From Micrasema longulum (lineage: Eukaryota > Arthropoda > Insecta > Trichoptera > Brachycentridae), in assembly GCA_022494885.1 (NCBI GenBank), contig JAGVSM010000920.1, positions 153,545 through 217,544 of the forward strand: a stretch of 64,000 nucleotides of DNA, read 5' to 3'. This document shows positions 32,435 through 43,321 of the stretch, one piece after another. The position numbers and the translations under genes were made by a program. The number at the start of each line of letters is the position of its first letter. The stretch's first letter is position 1. The notes under the pieces are model-generated. The model ran no database searches. It was not told the DNA's origin and worked only from the letters and a program-made list of their open reading frames with translations.

Positions 32435-32830
32435 CAATGTTATGTTAGTGGGTTTTGAGGCAGGAATGTTGTTATTTACAAAATCGGTAAATACAAGACT
32501 TTCAACACCTTTCCGTTCTCATGCTGTTATTTACCAATGCCCTATTAAAATGATATCGCGAATTCACGCCGTGAAAATTACATGTCTTTGCACTTGCGCC
32601 ATACGTGATCGCCGGTAAAGTCAAACATTACATTTGGTATTTGATGCACTACTGCTCATAATGAGCATTCTGCCCCCTTGACGGTGATGGTATGCGGTAA
32701 TGATTGCCTCTCCGACGAGGAAATGATCATATTGATGGGCAAATGATGGAGAAGAACATGATTGCGAGCGTTTATATCGAATTCGCGGTACTTGCAAAAA
32801 ATTCGCGATATAAGGTCATCGAAAGAGTGG
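32435..32830. other. GC-richer segment with paired ATATCGCGAATT motifs
   Basis: ATATCGCGAATT at 32553-32564 recurs as its exact reverse complement AATTCGCGATAT at 32800-32811, and a variant TATATCGAATTCGCGG starts near 32773. The interval is clearly less AT-rich than its surroundings. A 62-codon frame at 32430-32618 has no domain. I read this as a candidate regulatory or structural DNA segment; no repeat match was seen. Confidence 0.35.
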
Positions 32831-32991
32831 TACAGATTATATAAAATTATATTTATATCTATCTAAGAAGTTTTATTGATAAGCGATTTTGACGCACAAA
32901 GAAAAGAGAAAAAACATATAGAGTAAGATGTTGTCCGTGTATTATATTATATTCGTGTATCCAAATCACTAAAACTTCATTCAATATCCTG

Positions 32992-34030
32992 TTCTTCTTC
33001 TTTTTCTTCTTCTTCTTCTTCAGCCTTATTCTCTCCACTGCTGGATAAAGGCCTCTTCCAAACGTCTCCATTCCTTCCTATCACCCGCTTGCATCATCCA
33101 CGTTTTACCGGCAATAGAGGCAAGTCATCGACCCATCTTTTCTGTGGCCTTCCAACACTTCCTTTGTTTGCCCATTGTCTCAACTTTATTATTCTGGGTG
33201 TCCACCTGCCATCATTTTTTCTCGCCAAGTGTCCTGCCCACTGCCATTTCAATTTCACTTCGCACGATCCATGATATCCACAACTCCGGTTCGGCGCCTT
33301 ATTTTTTCTTTTCTTACTCTGTCTCTTAGACATACACCGAGCATCTGTTTTTCCATGGGTCGTTGCGCGCATTATAATTTCTGGCTACTTTTTTGAGTTA
33401 CAGATATGGTTTCTAGTCCGTATGTTGTCACCGGCAATATACAAGATTCATATACTTGTCTTTTTAAGCATTTAAGGACTTCTTTATTTTCAAAAATATA
33501 TTTTAGTTTGCCGAAAGCAGCCCAACTTAGCCTTATTTTTCTTTACCAAGTTTGACTTTGTGGCCTAGATATATGTATTTATCAACCACTTCGGTTTTAT
33601 TACTGTTGGACTCATAATCTTTGTTTTATGAATATTCATTTCCAAACCAATCCTATTTGAAACCTCATGTAGTTCCATAATCATTTTGCCTAGTTCATTC
33701 ATGTCTTTACTTATGACCACTATATCATCTGCAAATCTGAGGTGACTCAAGTACATGCCATCGATCTTTACGCCCTTATTTTTTTCAATTTAGGGTTTTA
33801 AATACATCTTCTAAGGGTAGCGTAAAGAACTTTGGCTATAATGTGTCCCCTTGTCTGACACCTTTCTCTATTTTGATTTGATCAGTTTTTGTGTCCTCAT
33901 CAATCCTCACGTTCATAGTAGCGTTGTCATAAATGAGTTTGATTAATCTAATGTATTTAGAAACAACTCGGGCATTTGGAGTGCTTCAATAACAACCCAT
34001 TTTTCAACTGAGTCTAACTTTTTAAAATAT
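32992..34030 (-). pseudogene. RTE-like LINE ORF2 (palm to C-terminus), GAA-rich tail
   Basis: On the reverse strand, starting near 34030, pieces in different frames read FDSVEKWVVIEALQ-like, then KGVRQGDTLSPKLF-like, then HLRFADDIVVISKDMNELGK (catalytic FADD near 33735-33724), NKTK-like MNIHKTKIMS, and at 33372-33090 WQWAGHLARKNDGRWTPRI, GRPQKRWVDDL and near 33060 DRKEWRRLEEAFIQQW. This is the order of an RTE-clade reverse transcriptase. Several frameshifts and stops inactivate it. The endonuclease is missing, so the copy is 5'-truncated. The 3' end is a GAA repeat (complement CTTCTTCTTCTT at 32997-33021), as RTE elements end in short tandem repeats. Confidence 0.85.
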
Positions 34031-34490
34031 TTCTATTGCCTAAGACTAACTCAAGGAATTTTTTGTTTTGTTTTAAGCATGTCTCTCCCGTACGAAATAA
34101 AGAAGATTTTTAAAATATAGTACGTCTATTTAGTTATACGATGAGGGTAAATACGTATTTTCATTATTATGTCTTGTTCCTTTTACAATATTTTTATATG
34201 ACTGTTTTTTATTCTTATAGTATTTTTTATATTGTAGTATTTTTTATATTATTTTGTATATAATATATTTTTTTTTCACTTAAATTTAAATTTTTAAACA
34301 ACTTTCATTTATGTTTTCTTTTTCCTTCTCTTTTTTATACTTTCATAATTAACATTAGATTTAATTGCTTTTTAATATGGAAACTTCACTGGTCCATTAG
34401 AATTAAGTCCAATTGTGTAAAATATTAAACTTTGTAACTGTACTGTATGTTTCCTGAATAAAAGAAAATAAAAAAAATAAATAAAAAAAA
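34031..34490 (+). repeat. Possible LINE 3' UTR with A-rich tail
   Basis: TGTAACTGTACTGTATGTTT, then CCTGAATAAAAGAAAATAAA and AAATAAATAAAAAAAA give the shape of a retrotransposon 3' end on the forward strand. No coding part is readable upstream, and the assignment rests on the tail alone. Confidence 0.3.
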
Positions 34491-34930
34491 TAGTTTAAAA
34501 AAAAAGAAATCTTTAACTTTATTATTATATGATATAAAATACATGTATACATATTTTTGTTTTATTTTTTATTTGTAATTTCTAAATTCCAATGTTTCAA
34601 TTTTTAAAAACTTTTATTTTAATGCCTAAAATTTATTTAATCAACAGCTTGTATCACTGTGGTAAATTTATATTGACTGTTTTATCATTCTTATTTTCAG
34701 TATATAATATATATAAAAACTGTTATTTTTCCCCAAATAAATTCATAATCAAAATCAAATAATAACAAAAAGTCATGAAATCAAGTATTTATAACATTTT
34801 TGTCAATCATTTTATGTACAAATAAACAGTTAATTTGTTTTTAAGGCCGGGAATATTGCTCTAAGACTATTTTTTTGTATCCGGTCAAACCGTTATCTTT
34901 AGAAAATGTATAGTAATTATATCCTTTCGA
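34491..34930. other. AT-rich sequence, no feature recognised
   Basis: Nothing supported in this stretch. Confidence 0.4.
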
Positions 34931-34934
34931 GGCC

Positions 34935-35175
34935 CAAGACAAACCTGGCCACAAGAACCACAAACGTTTTATCTCAATTTGTTGCAACAGATAAGGGAGA
35001 CATTTTTGAGAAGGGGATATGGAAGTCTAGGCCTCAACAAAGCTTATAACCTATCATTGGCTGATTTTAGTGGCCATTTTACACACTGCAATATTAGATT
35101 AGATCTAAATAAATTCTTAGGGAGTAAATCCAGCCTATTTACCAACATTTGGAAATATTCAAAAGATTATTAATC
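34935..35175 (+). repeat. Dispersed repeat family F, with reversed end segment
   Basis: GTTGCAACAGATAAGGGAGA, ATATGGAAGTCTAGGCCTCA, ATCATTGGCTGATTTTAGTG and GCCATTTTACACACTG are forward. Then TTAGGGAGTAAATCCAGCC and CCAACATTTGGAAATATTC are in the opposite orientation relative to the copies at 12000 and 47100, as at 4290-4690. The 64-codon frame here is incidental. Confidence 0.6.
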
Positions 35176-35990
35176 TACTGTTTCTTTACGAATTATAAGG
35201 GGGGTTAATTAAAACCCAGACATTTATAATTTTTGTTATTTACAAAACTGTCAAATAGTTATTATATTATTGATATGAAATTATTTAATTTACAAAGATT
35301 TAAAAGTCATTTTATGAAAGCGAATTTAGCAATAAATAATATCTTTATGGGTTAATATACTCAAATATTTTCTCACTTAAATAATTTATTTAAAAAACTT
35401 TGTTATTGAACAAAAATTTCGTAACTGGGTGGCATTTCGAGTAATTCACACTTGAGGATTTTAAACGGAAAAAAAAAACTATTAAAGTCGAACGAAAAAA
35501 TGTCATGTGCTGCTTTTGCAGTCAACTTGAAAGTTGTTTAAAAGTACCTTCAGTGTAAAAAAATCATTTACAGTTCTAATAAAAAAATTACCCAAAGTTC
35601 ACATATTATGTTTGCCAAGAGACGCTAGAGGATAAACATATCATATAATTTTATTATTTGAAATCATTTTTTAGTGAAAACGATATTTTTTTTTTTTTTT
35701 AATTCAAAAAGCGAAACCAAATCATTTCATAAAGTAGTAAAAATCTGCACTATGCTATTACGAGAGAAGGGGGTAAAAGTGGAAAGGAAAGAAGGAGAAG
35801 AAAATAAAAGCTAAAATATTCTAAAAAAATAAGCGAGTTAACCAACTAGGAGAATTAAGTTATTTTGAAAAATAAAAAAATAAAAATTGTCCTAAGATTA
35901 GAAGTTATTTTTTTTTTTAAATGGCAAAATATCGTATTTAATTATTGTTTTCAATAATTAAAAATTTCATTCACGTACCTTAAGTTTGGT
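35176..35990. other. AT-rich sequence, no feature recognised
   Basis: Long A/T runs including a T-run at about 35688. A purine-rich patch at 35763-35850 (GAGAAGGGGGTAAAAGTGG). No gene. Confidence 0.4.
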
Positions 35991-35994
35991 TTTA

Positions 35995-36400
35995 TCTTCA
36001 TGAAAACTCAGACAACGTTTGTATGTGTGTCTTCGATAGACTGAATAATTACTGGACCGACTTGCATGCGGTTTTTAGTGAAATGTAGATCTTTACCATG
36101 AGCATATTTATAGTTTTTAAAATCTTCTACCTATCAATTAGAAAAAAGTTCGGAGCGTATTTTTTTTTTTACTTCATACAAACGTATTCCCGTATTTTCT
36201 CTCTGGATCATAGCACTTGAGCAGTGATTTTCACACACTATAGATATTTAGCATTAACGTGTCGTTTTGTTTGATTTATATAAAAATGATTATTTTGAGA
36301 CCAAGAACCATCCAAATCCGTAAAAAAGCTCTCTGCAAAAAGCATCTGCAACTCGGTTTACAAATATTTATATTTTTTTGAAAAACGTATCGAAACATAA
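35995..36400 (-). repeat. Old dispersed insect-type repeat
   Basis: GGACCGACTTGCATGCGGTT, TTACTTCATACAAACGTATT, CTCTCTGGATCATAGCAC and GCAGTGATTTTCACACACTA form a pattern I have often met in insect repeats (impression, not a search). The TTCATACAAACGTATT part is also at 10820 and 52990 on the other strand. Class unknown; no coding sequence. Confidence 0.45.
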
Positions 36401-36850
36401 ATTTTCATTCTGTTATTCTGTCTAAAAAAATTACAAAATCTGTTCAGTTTTGAGGTGCAAAAAACGAGAGAGCGAAACGTCGATTTTGCTTATTCTTACT
36501 AAAGGTGTGACTTACGGTTGTCTTTTTCGCACAATATTGGGGAGGCGTCTGCAAGACAGTGACCAGAAAACAATGTTCGAATACCTATTTATCAAAATTC
36601 TCTGTCCTCATAATTCATGTAAACTAAAACATAAAAATAATTATGTATACGTATATATCTAATTTGGACTAAAAAAATATATCAAACTTTCGATTGTGTT
36701 CATTTATCTGTAGGTACATATATACGAGTATGTACTCAAACCTAGCAATAGCAAGGCATTGACGGGTTCAGCTTGTTTAATATATACATGTATGTACTAT
36801 AATCTAGAATTAGCCAAATATTGCTGGGTTTCGCTCATTATTTATAAATT
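36401..36850. repeat. Mixed region with a short repeat shared with 52580
   Basis: ACCTAGCAATAGCAAGGCAT near 36742 resembles, in reverse, AACCTGGCAATGCTTTGCTA near 52592. ATATACGAGTATGTACT and TATACATGTATGTACTATAA at 36720 and 36783 look like a degenerate tandem duplication. The forward frame at 36450-36662 has no domain. Confidence 0.35.
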
Positions 36851-38660
36851 ACAAACATTGTGAAACTAATAAAATCTAAGCGAGAGATTTATGAAAACAC
36901 GAGAAAAAATTATGTATAAATTTTATAGAAGAAAAATTTATACGACTGAATAAAATTTTTATCGTAATTTTCTCCAAAGCAAAAAATACAAGTGATGAGC
37001 TGTCACAAGTCATGTCATAAGAAAAGAAAGTGGCAGCTATGGTGGCTCGATGTTTCCTATCTCATCTTTGACGTCACAGAAAGCACCACAATAAACACCG
37101 TATAGTAAATAGAACATATCCCCATAGATTTTCTATTCTGTTCACCTAAGCGGACTTGAGAGTAATCCCTCGAGAGAATAAAATACATAATCTAAATGTA
37201 TGCCAGTCAATCAAAGTGCTTTTACGGATGGCTTACATCAAAGTGTCAGAAATAAGTTACATCTTGAATTTCTGAAGGCATATAGGTATCTTTCGCTTTC
37301 TAAGATATTTGTTTTCTTAAGTGGTTTTGTGTATTTCGGATTCTGTTTGAACACCGACTTTTTGAAGAGAAAGAGGAGTTTTGATTTACACTGAATGTTT
37401 GAATTCTACAGGAGTAAATTGCCGTTCCAGAGAATTCGTTCGACTACAAGAAATTAAGATAAATAATTGACTTGGAAAGTAGAATTTTGTGACAATTTAA
37501 ATTTTTTGCAAGTTTATTAAGAAAATGCTCATGAAATAAAAGTTACCAAATAATATTTTTATTTGTTTTTCAATATCATAATGATTTATTCATAAAAAAA
37601 CCTCTTTGTTATAAGACCACTTTTAAGTATTTTAGAGCACTACTGTGCAGTTTCGGAGAGCACAGATCTTTATAACTACAGGCGTAGTTTAAAGTTTCCA
37701 TAAATCGAGAGATATAAAAAGAAAACTGTGTACAAACGGAGGAAAGAAAAGCTTATGAAGGGGATGGAGTTTAATTAAAGGGAACAATGTCAGTAATAGT
37801 CAAAAATGTTCAAATACAAAATGATTAGCTAAAGTTTTATCCGATTATTTTTTTGTATTTATACATTTTCTGATCTTATTTAGCCCTAATTTATTATAGA
37901 ACGACAAAGTTTGATTTTATATGAGTCAAAGGAATGGTTCGACTCTATTGTGTGATTGGCGAATTTTGAGAAGGTATTATAAGTAAGATCAAGAAAGCCG
38001 GATGTTATTTTGTAACCATTCAATACTTAAATTGAGTATGTAGTTACCTTAAATAATCATTTTCCACGTTCTTATTTGTGCCATTAGAACATAAATATTA
38101 AATTTTCATTAACACAATGATGTTCAGAAAGATTTTATAAATAAATAGTTTTGAAAAAAAATGGTATTTAATTGAATAGCCTCAACACAAAAATAGGAAA
38201 AATTAACTAGTAAAAAATGTAAAATTGGTTAATAAACACAATTATAATTGTAATATTGATTTAAATATACTTGATATTGAATTAGCTAAGCTAGAAATAA
38301 AATATTATATGTTCTCTAGCTTGCCTGTTTTATATATTTTATTAACATATACGGCAAATTGTCTTTTACAAAACTTATAATATAAAAAAAAATAGTTTAA
38401 TTATTTGTTTTAATTTGTTATTGTATTATGTATTCATGGCTGATTAATTTATTTTTCTATCACTCGTTTATGTATCAATGTGGATTAATTAATTGTTGCC
38501 TATCTTACTTTACTCAATGCAAATTTGTATATTTTTCTCTAACTGACTATTCAATGCAGATTAATTTGTTTTTCCCAAGATTTGGGCTTAAAATTTATGA
38601 AACTAAGAGATATATTGAATCAATCAGTTAAGCAAATAATGAAAGCAAGCCATTTGATGT
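36851..38660. other. AT-rich sequence, no confident feature
   Basis: Less AT-rich patches lie at 37000-37170 (TTTGACGTCACAG) and 37190-37400, where a 64-codon forward frame has a hydrophobic middle but no known domain. The frame at 38428-38631 is composition-driven. Nothing supported as a gene. Confidence 0.35.
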
Positions 38661-38667
38661 GTGATGG

Positions 38668-38856
38668 CGGCCTCCGTGGTGTAGTGGTCAAGACGCTTGA
38701 CTCACAGACGGAAGGTTCCGGGTTCGATTCCCGGTGAGAACACAAAAATTAAATGTGATTTTTCTCAAGCCTGGGTGTTCTGTGATGTAATTCACCGCTG
38801 TAATTGGGCCTCCTGGCCTGTTGTGGTGCAAAAATAAAATTAAAAAAAAAAAAAAA
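38668..38856 (+). repeat. SINE type 1, best-preserved copy
   Basis: The tRNA-like head is intact: GCCTCCGTGGTGTAGTGGTC with A box, and CCGGGTTCGATTCCCGG with B box at 38718-38734. The body reads AATGTGATTTTTCTCAAGCC, TGGGTGTTCTGTGATGTAAT, TAATTGGGCCTCCTGGCCTG and TTGTGGTGCAAAAATAAAAT, then an A-tail of about 15. The acceptor stem cannot form a normal tRNA end, so it is a SINE. The sharp boxes and long A tail suggest a recent insertion. Other copies: 1-58, 5388-5560, 15198-15370. Confidence 0.85.
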
Positions 38857-40120
38857 ATATGTGACAAATTGGATGGAATTACAGTATCAGTATATGTGAG
38901 TTTGCGGTATTTACTCACAATATTCCGGTTAAATAACCTCCTTTTCCTTAATTAGCTCATCTTACCTCTGTCACATGCCTTTTTCAAGCCTGTCACCTTA
39001 TGTTTTTGATTCTTATATTTATGTTTGATAACTACACTACTAGATGGAAAGATCAGTGCTTTCCAAAACTTAACCGGTCTGACGATGTCACGAGAGCGGT
39101 AAAAACCGTTTTGTAGTCCATCAAGCAGAATGGATAAAAGAGTTGAGCAATCATTTTTTATGTTTATTAAAAAACAAGTGATATTCTCTCTTATTAATTA
39201 TTTAAATAACAAAACAGTTAGTTGTTAATTGCCTCCTATAAAAACAGTATTCGGTTTTAACAACAGAAACTTATCTTTTACGCAAAAAATCTTTTGGAAA
39301 AGATAAGACTGTACAAAAATAAGGTCATGTTTAATTAATAGATATATTTTCCAGGACAAAAGGGTAGTTTTATTTGTTGAGATGCACATTCGGCCAATTA
39401 ACTTGGGAAATTAGGGGACGAACGAGAAAATTCACTTTCTCTGTGAACGAAATTAGAAAACATCTTGTTTTATGAACATTATTTTCTTTCCTTAACATTT
39501 CCGTCGAAATTAAGGGAGCCACAAATACCACAAATACAATTTAAGGGTGCAAAGTAAATTAACGGTGAATATTGATGTGACGCACAAATTAAACGAGGGT
39601 GTACCTGCCAGGAGAGAAGACGTGTAAGAGGGTGGATTCTACTAAGATTTACTGCAAGGTTCACTTTATTTACACATATACTTTTTCTTTTTTAATACAG
39701 TATGTTTTGCCTCAGTAAGTAAAACAATGAATCTCAATAATGTCCATGGTGTCAAGACAAAAAATGCAAAGAAAAGGAAATAAAACATTTAATAATGAAA
39801 ACCCGGTATAAAACCATACCCAGTAATTAATTAAGACAGTTGTGCCATGTTGTGGCGTTTATTTTTAAAAAAACAAGCTAAAATATGTTTTAAATTGTAC
39901 ACTTAATGAATAAAAATGGATTTATTGAAGTAATGGAAGGCAATAAATCTCTCATGAAAAATAGTACAAAATAAATTATTTAAAATATTAAAGCACATAT
40001 TATAATACATTGTAATAAAAACTTTTAACTCAAAAAAACAAAAACCCGTATTTAAGTATGATAAAAATATATGTATATAACTTACATAAATTGAATATAA
40101 ACTTTCTAAACATTTTGTTA
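38857..40120. other. AT-rich sequence, no confident feature
   Basis: CTGACGATGTCACGAGAGCG near 39080 is loosely like the CTGACGAAGAGACTGGTACG phrase of the element at 7612-8046. A less AT-rich patch at 39360-39660 holds a reverse frame without known domain. Confidence 0.3.
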
Positions 40121-40124
40121 AGTA

Positions 40125-40275
40125 TCTCTGTATATAAAGTCTTCTATGTTTATTCTCCAATGTAAAAATATTTTTTGAAAGTATATTGTTAAGTGTCTTC
40201 AGCACGGGTAACTCCGGTGAGGTCACATTATTTTATTATTATTCTTTGTTTATGAGGAAGAAAAACGAATAAAAT
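40125..40275 (+). repeat. LINE 3' UTR tail, related to 12340-12977
   Basis: TGTTTATTCTCCAATGTAAA, AGTATATTGTTAAGTGTCTT, CAGCACGGGTAACTCCGGTG and AGGTCACATTATTTTATTAT then AATAAAATAAATAAATAG parallel the ends of the copies at 12977 and 62985. Coding sequence is not recognisable upstream. Confidence 0.65.
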
Positions 40276-40980
40276 AAATAAATAGGTAGACGTTTTAAAA
40301 ATATTGTTAAAATATTAATAAATATTAAGGAAGGAATAAAATCTAATAAATATTTGCTAGATAGAAATAAAATAATAAAGTTTAAATGTCCTTGTGGCGG
40401 CCACTTTTTGAACAGTGATGAGTGGATCCACCCTAGAGTGGCTTGGAGAAGCATATTGTTGGAGTTTTTAGACTTCCCATGGGCTTCAGATTCTGTGGCA
40501 AAATAAGGCAGTGAAAGAGTTTACTCGTCTAGCCGTTAACATTTCGGAGGAATCGCAGTACCTAGGCAGTCCTAATAATGGTCTTTTTTCGCTTTTTTTA
40601 AGTGTATGAACTTATTTCGAGCTACCTACATACGTGTAATTATTCCACGGCTCTGCGGTGTACGTGGAGGGTTTTTACTTCGTCACTCCATTGAAAGAGA
40701 CTGCTTGATATATTGTTTTTACAAACATATTAAAATCTTCCAATTCAAAAAATACTTTAATTATAAGGTAAGGTATTTTTTTTTTTAGTTCTTTTTAAAA
40801 TTTCCGTGTAGTCACTCTTTTGATATTGTCAGGTACGAATAAGTCATTCTTAATTACGAGTAAATTTTTAATGAGCCGGGATTAGCTAGTTCTTGTTTCG
40901 GCTCTTTGTGTATGGTAGTGTTGTGATTTTTTCGTGTTGCGATCTTGTCAGCAACAGGTTATCGTCTTTGATGTGCCACT
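40276..40980. other. AT-rich sequence with a GC-richer patch at 40400-40680
   Basis: The patch (GTGGATCCACCCTAGAGTGG, CATTTCGGAGGAATCGCAGT, GCGGTGTACGTGGAGG) is distinct in composition but has no recognised frame or transposon motif. Confidence 0.3.
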
Positions 40981-40984
40981 ACTA

Positions 40985-41525
40985 TTACTATCATCAGGCC
41001 ACTTCCCCGTAGGGCTAGGTAGAGAGAATGGACCACCACACATTTCTATATTGTTGTTCATGCCCTTCGGTTCTGCCTGCTTTTGACATGACCAGACTTT
41101 GGAAGATTTTGGTTTTTCTAATCATGCCATGTCTTCCTTGGGCGTCCCGTTCCACGTTACCGCTCATTCTTGCCATATACACATCTTGTATAATTTTTTC
41201 GACATCCATTCGTTCAACATGCCAAAACCATCGCAGAGACCCTTACTTAATTTTATCAATTATACCTAAATCAGATTTATATCCTAGCCTGATTTTATCA
41301 TTTGTAACCCAGTCGTTCATTGATTTCCCACACTCATTCGTATAAAAGATGGCATTTCACTCGCGTTCACTCTGTTTTCATTCTTCCTCTGCCAGTTCCA
41401 TGTTTCTTTTTCAAACATAAGTGTCAGGACTAAAACTCCGTTGTGAACTTCGATTGACATATTTTTTTTAGCTTTTACAGTGTTGTTTATTTTGTTGCTC
41501 GCATTCAATTCTTCTTTCAACATTT
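40985..41525 (-). pseudogene. RTE-like LINE ORF2 C-terminus
   Basis: The reverse strand encodes HNGVLVLTLMFEKETWNWQR and NASEMPSFIRMSVGNQ near 41460-41320, matching the better copy at 50125-50905 (IGVLVPSLMYGSEVWTW). Then DVEKIIQDVYMARMSGNVER and HGMIRKTKIFQSLVMSKAG, equivalent to the GRPRKTWHDQIQ region there. Frames shift several times. The 3' end near 40985 has CCCTACGGGGAAGTGGC in complement, as in the 50 kb copy. Confidence 0.75.
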
Positions 41526-41990
41526 TATTCTACACTTCCATCTCCTGAAAATATGCTTCCCAGATACACAAATTCTTAAATGGATTAGTTTAAGTGTTTC
41601 TGTTTTTTTCAGGCCGTCTATGTCTAGGTGTTTTATATTTTTATAGAGTTCTACGGTCGGCATAAGGTATTCTAGATTATGTGTGTTTTGAAGTATTTTG
41701 TTTTCTTGTATTTGTAGTTTTTGTGTTGTTGTTTTAAGTTTTTGTGTTGTTGTTGTTTCTAAGTTCCCCTAAAAGGTAAAAGATAGTTGAGTTTGTTTTT
41801 TACATTATTTTGTAGAATATGTCATTTTTTTAGTTTTGTTGGCTGGTTTAGTTAATTTTCAATAGGGTTGTTCCTTGTTAGTTCGCTGTCGAGTGGGAGT
41901 AGGTGATGTTTTGTAGTTCTATAAGTGTATGGAGTTTCGATTCTATTTTACACACAGAACTGTACTTTCCAGTTGTGAATAATCTAAAAA
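41526..41990. other. T/G-rich sequence, possibly more of the RTE relic
   Basis: TTCCCAGATACACAAATTCTTAAA-like sequence near 41560 complements the FVYLGS region of the RTE protein at 50240, so coding remnants probably extend a little further left in the protein. Beyond about 41600 nothing is readable. A TTTTTGTGTTGTTGTT duplication lies at 41715-41755. Confidence 0.4.
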
Positions 41991-41994
41991 TAAT

Positions 41995-42500
41995 ATTTTG
42001 AGTTTATCCAATTTCTTGTATACAAGGATTGGATTTAACTCCCTGGAGAACTGTTAAAATTAACATATTACAACAGAGACGAAGAACATTTAAGAGAAGG
42101 TAATAAAAAATCCAAGTTCCAAATGTCCAGTTCTTGTCAAAAAAAAATTAGAAAAACTCAAACTATTGTAGATAAATCCACCTGGTCCTTGAAAAAGTAC
42201 AGAACTTGAAAAAATTCAACAATTTCAGGCTTTGCCTAGTATGGTGGAATAATTCAATCAGATAAATCTCACCCACATAAAGGAAGGTTTCAGCTCTGTA
42301 ACTTCACAAACATTAACAGATGAAAGAATTGAAGGAATATAGATCTTCAAAAATGGGCAGAATGGTGAATGTTAGACAGCGTATAAAGTGGCCACTTAAA
42401 CTAGCCAATGACAGATCATAAGCCCTGTAAATGCCTAGACTTCTTATCATTTTTTTTAATGTTCTTCATCTCTGTTGTAAGATGTTAATAATGTAACTGA
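41995..42500. repeat. Dispersed repeat family F, head-to-head arrangement
   Basis: The left part 42000-42100 is forward (AGTTTATCCAATTTCTTGTA, ATTAACATATTACAACAGAG). The right part 42150-42500 is reverse (TTTGCCTAGTATGGTGG, AGGTTTCAGCTCTGTAACTT, AAGTGGCCACTTAAACTAGC, TGCCTAGACTTCTTATC, TTCTTCATCTCTGTTGTAAG). Both ends carry the same sequence in opposite orientations, so the whole could fold back. Confidence 0.65.
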
Positions 42501-42848
42501 AAGAAATATAAAATTTTGTTAAGAAAATCAATTTGGCTTTTTGGCGCCTTGCATTATTTCTTTATTTCGAACATTCGTCCAGTTTACAAGCTGCCTCTTG
42601 CACACTTTTTGGATTCTATCCGCCCTTCCCGGCACCCATTTATCACTTCTGTCAAGAAGCGGGCTTCCTACTAGGGCGGGACTTAATCCATACATAGCCG
42701 CCCTATGAAAATGCCAAGTAAATTATCTCTGTGACAACCAAAGAACATATATTTGTTGGCACCGTTTACTTACAAATAAATCAATGATTAATAATAGTTA
42801 CACATTGCTCACAAATACAATTCATTTTTTTAAATTACGAATAACTAA
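42501..42848. other. GC-richer patch, unassigned
   Basis: 42540-42720 (CTATCCGCCCTTCCCGGCAC, CTACTAGGGCGGGACTTAAT) is GC-richer and may be a transposon remnant; no motif recognised. Confidence 0.3.
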
Positions 42849-42849
42849 G

Positions 42850-42932
42850 TAGTGCATGGTTAAACAGTCAGTGTATTAACCTTTTAAGCCAGGAGTTTCG
42901 GGTTCGATTCCCGACATGGTTGACATTAAACA
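42850..42932 (+). repeat. SINE type 2 head, truncated
   Basis: AGTGTATTAACC and GTTTCGGGTTCGATTCCCGA, then CATGGTTGACATTAAACAT match the head of SINE type 2. The body is absent because the next sequence is the tail of the reverse-oriented LINE at 42945. Confidence 0.6.
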
Positions 42933-43313
42933 TCTTTTTATTTATTTTATTTTTTTATTAGGTAAACAAACAGTATGTACAGAAATATTGCCAATTTCTT
43001 CGTATATTAGTGTAAGACACTTGTGCACACACCAACAAAATTATTTACACTTAATACATTAATTTTAATTATGTTCAATATAATAAATGTAAAAGAAACG
43101 AAATGAAAAAATATGGATATAATAATAAAAGTTAAATATCTGCTTCTCTCAAAATTTCTATAATTTTTTACCTAAATTAACATGCATTGTCACAAAAAAT
43201 ATCACCCTCGGTAAATATATTGTTAAATTGGTCGCATATTCTAGGTATTGTAGATTGTTTAACATAGTTTGTTGACGCGTTTTCTGTGTAAAACAGAAGA
43301 TTTTGTCTTGTCG

Positions 43314-43321
43314 GTCTAGAT
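43314..43321 (+). other. Target-site duplication of the hAT element, left
   Basis: GTCTAGAT directly precedes the element and is repeated at 45944-45951. Eight bases is the length expected for hAT transposition. Confidence 0.9.

Noticed and set aside
38668..38740. Possible tRNA gene on the forward strand
   Set aside because: The acceptor stem is incomplete and it continues into a SINE body with a poly-A tail; other copies share that body.
39903..40226. 107-codon reverse frame as a gene
   Set aside because: Low-complexity AT-rich frame that overlaps the LINE 3' tail at 40125-40275 on the other strand.
41028..41345. 105-codon forward frame at 41 kb
   Set aside because: Antisense of the RTE remnant, whose reverse-strand motifs are recognisable.
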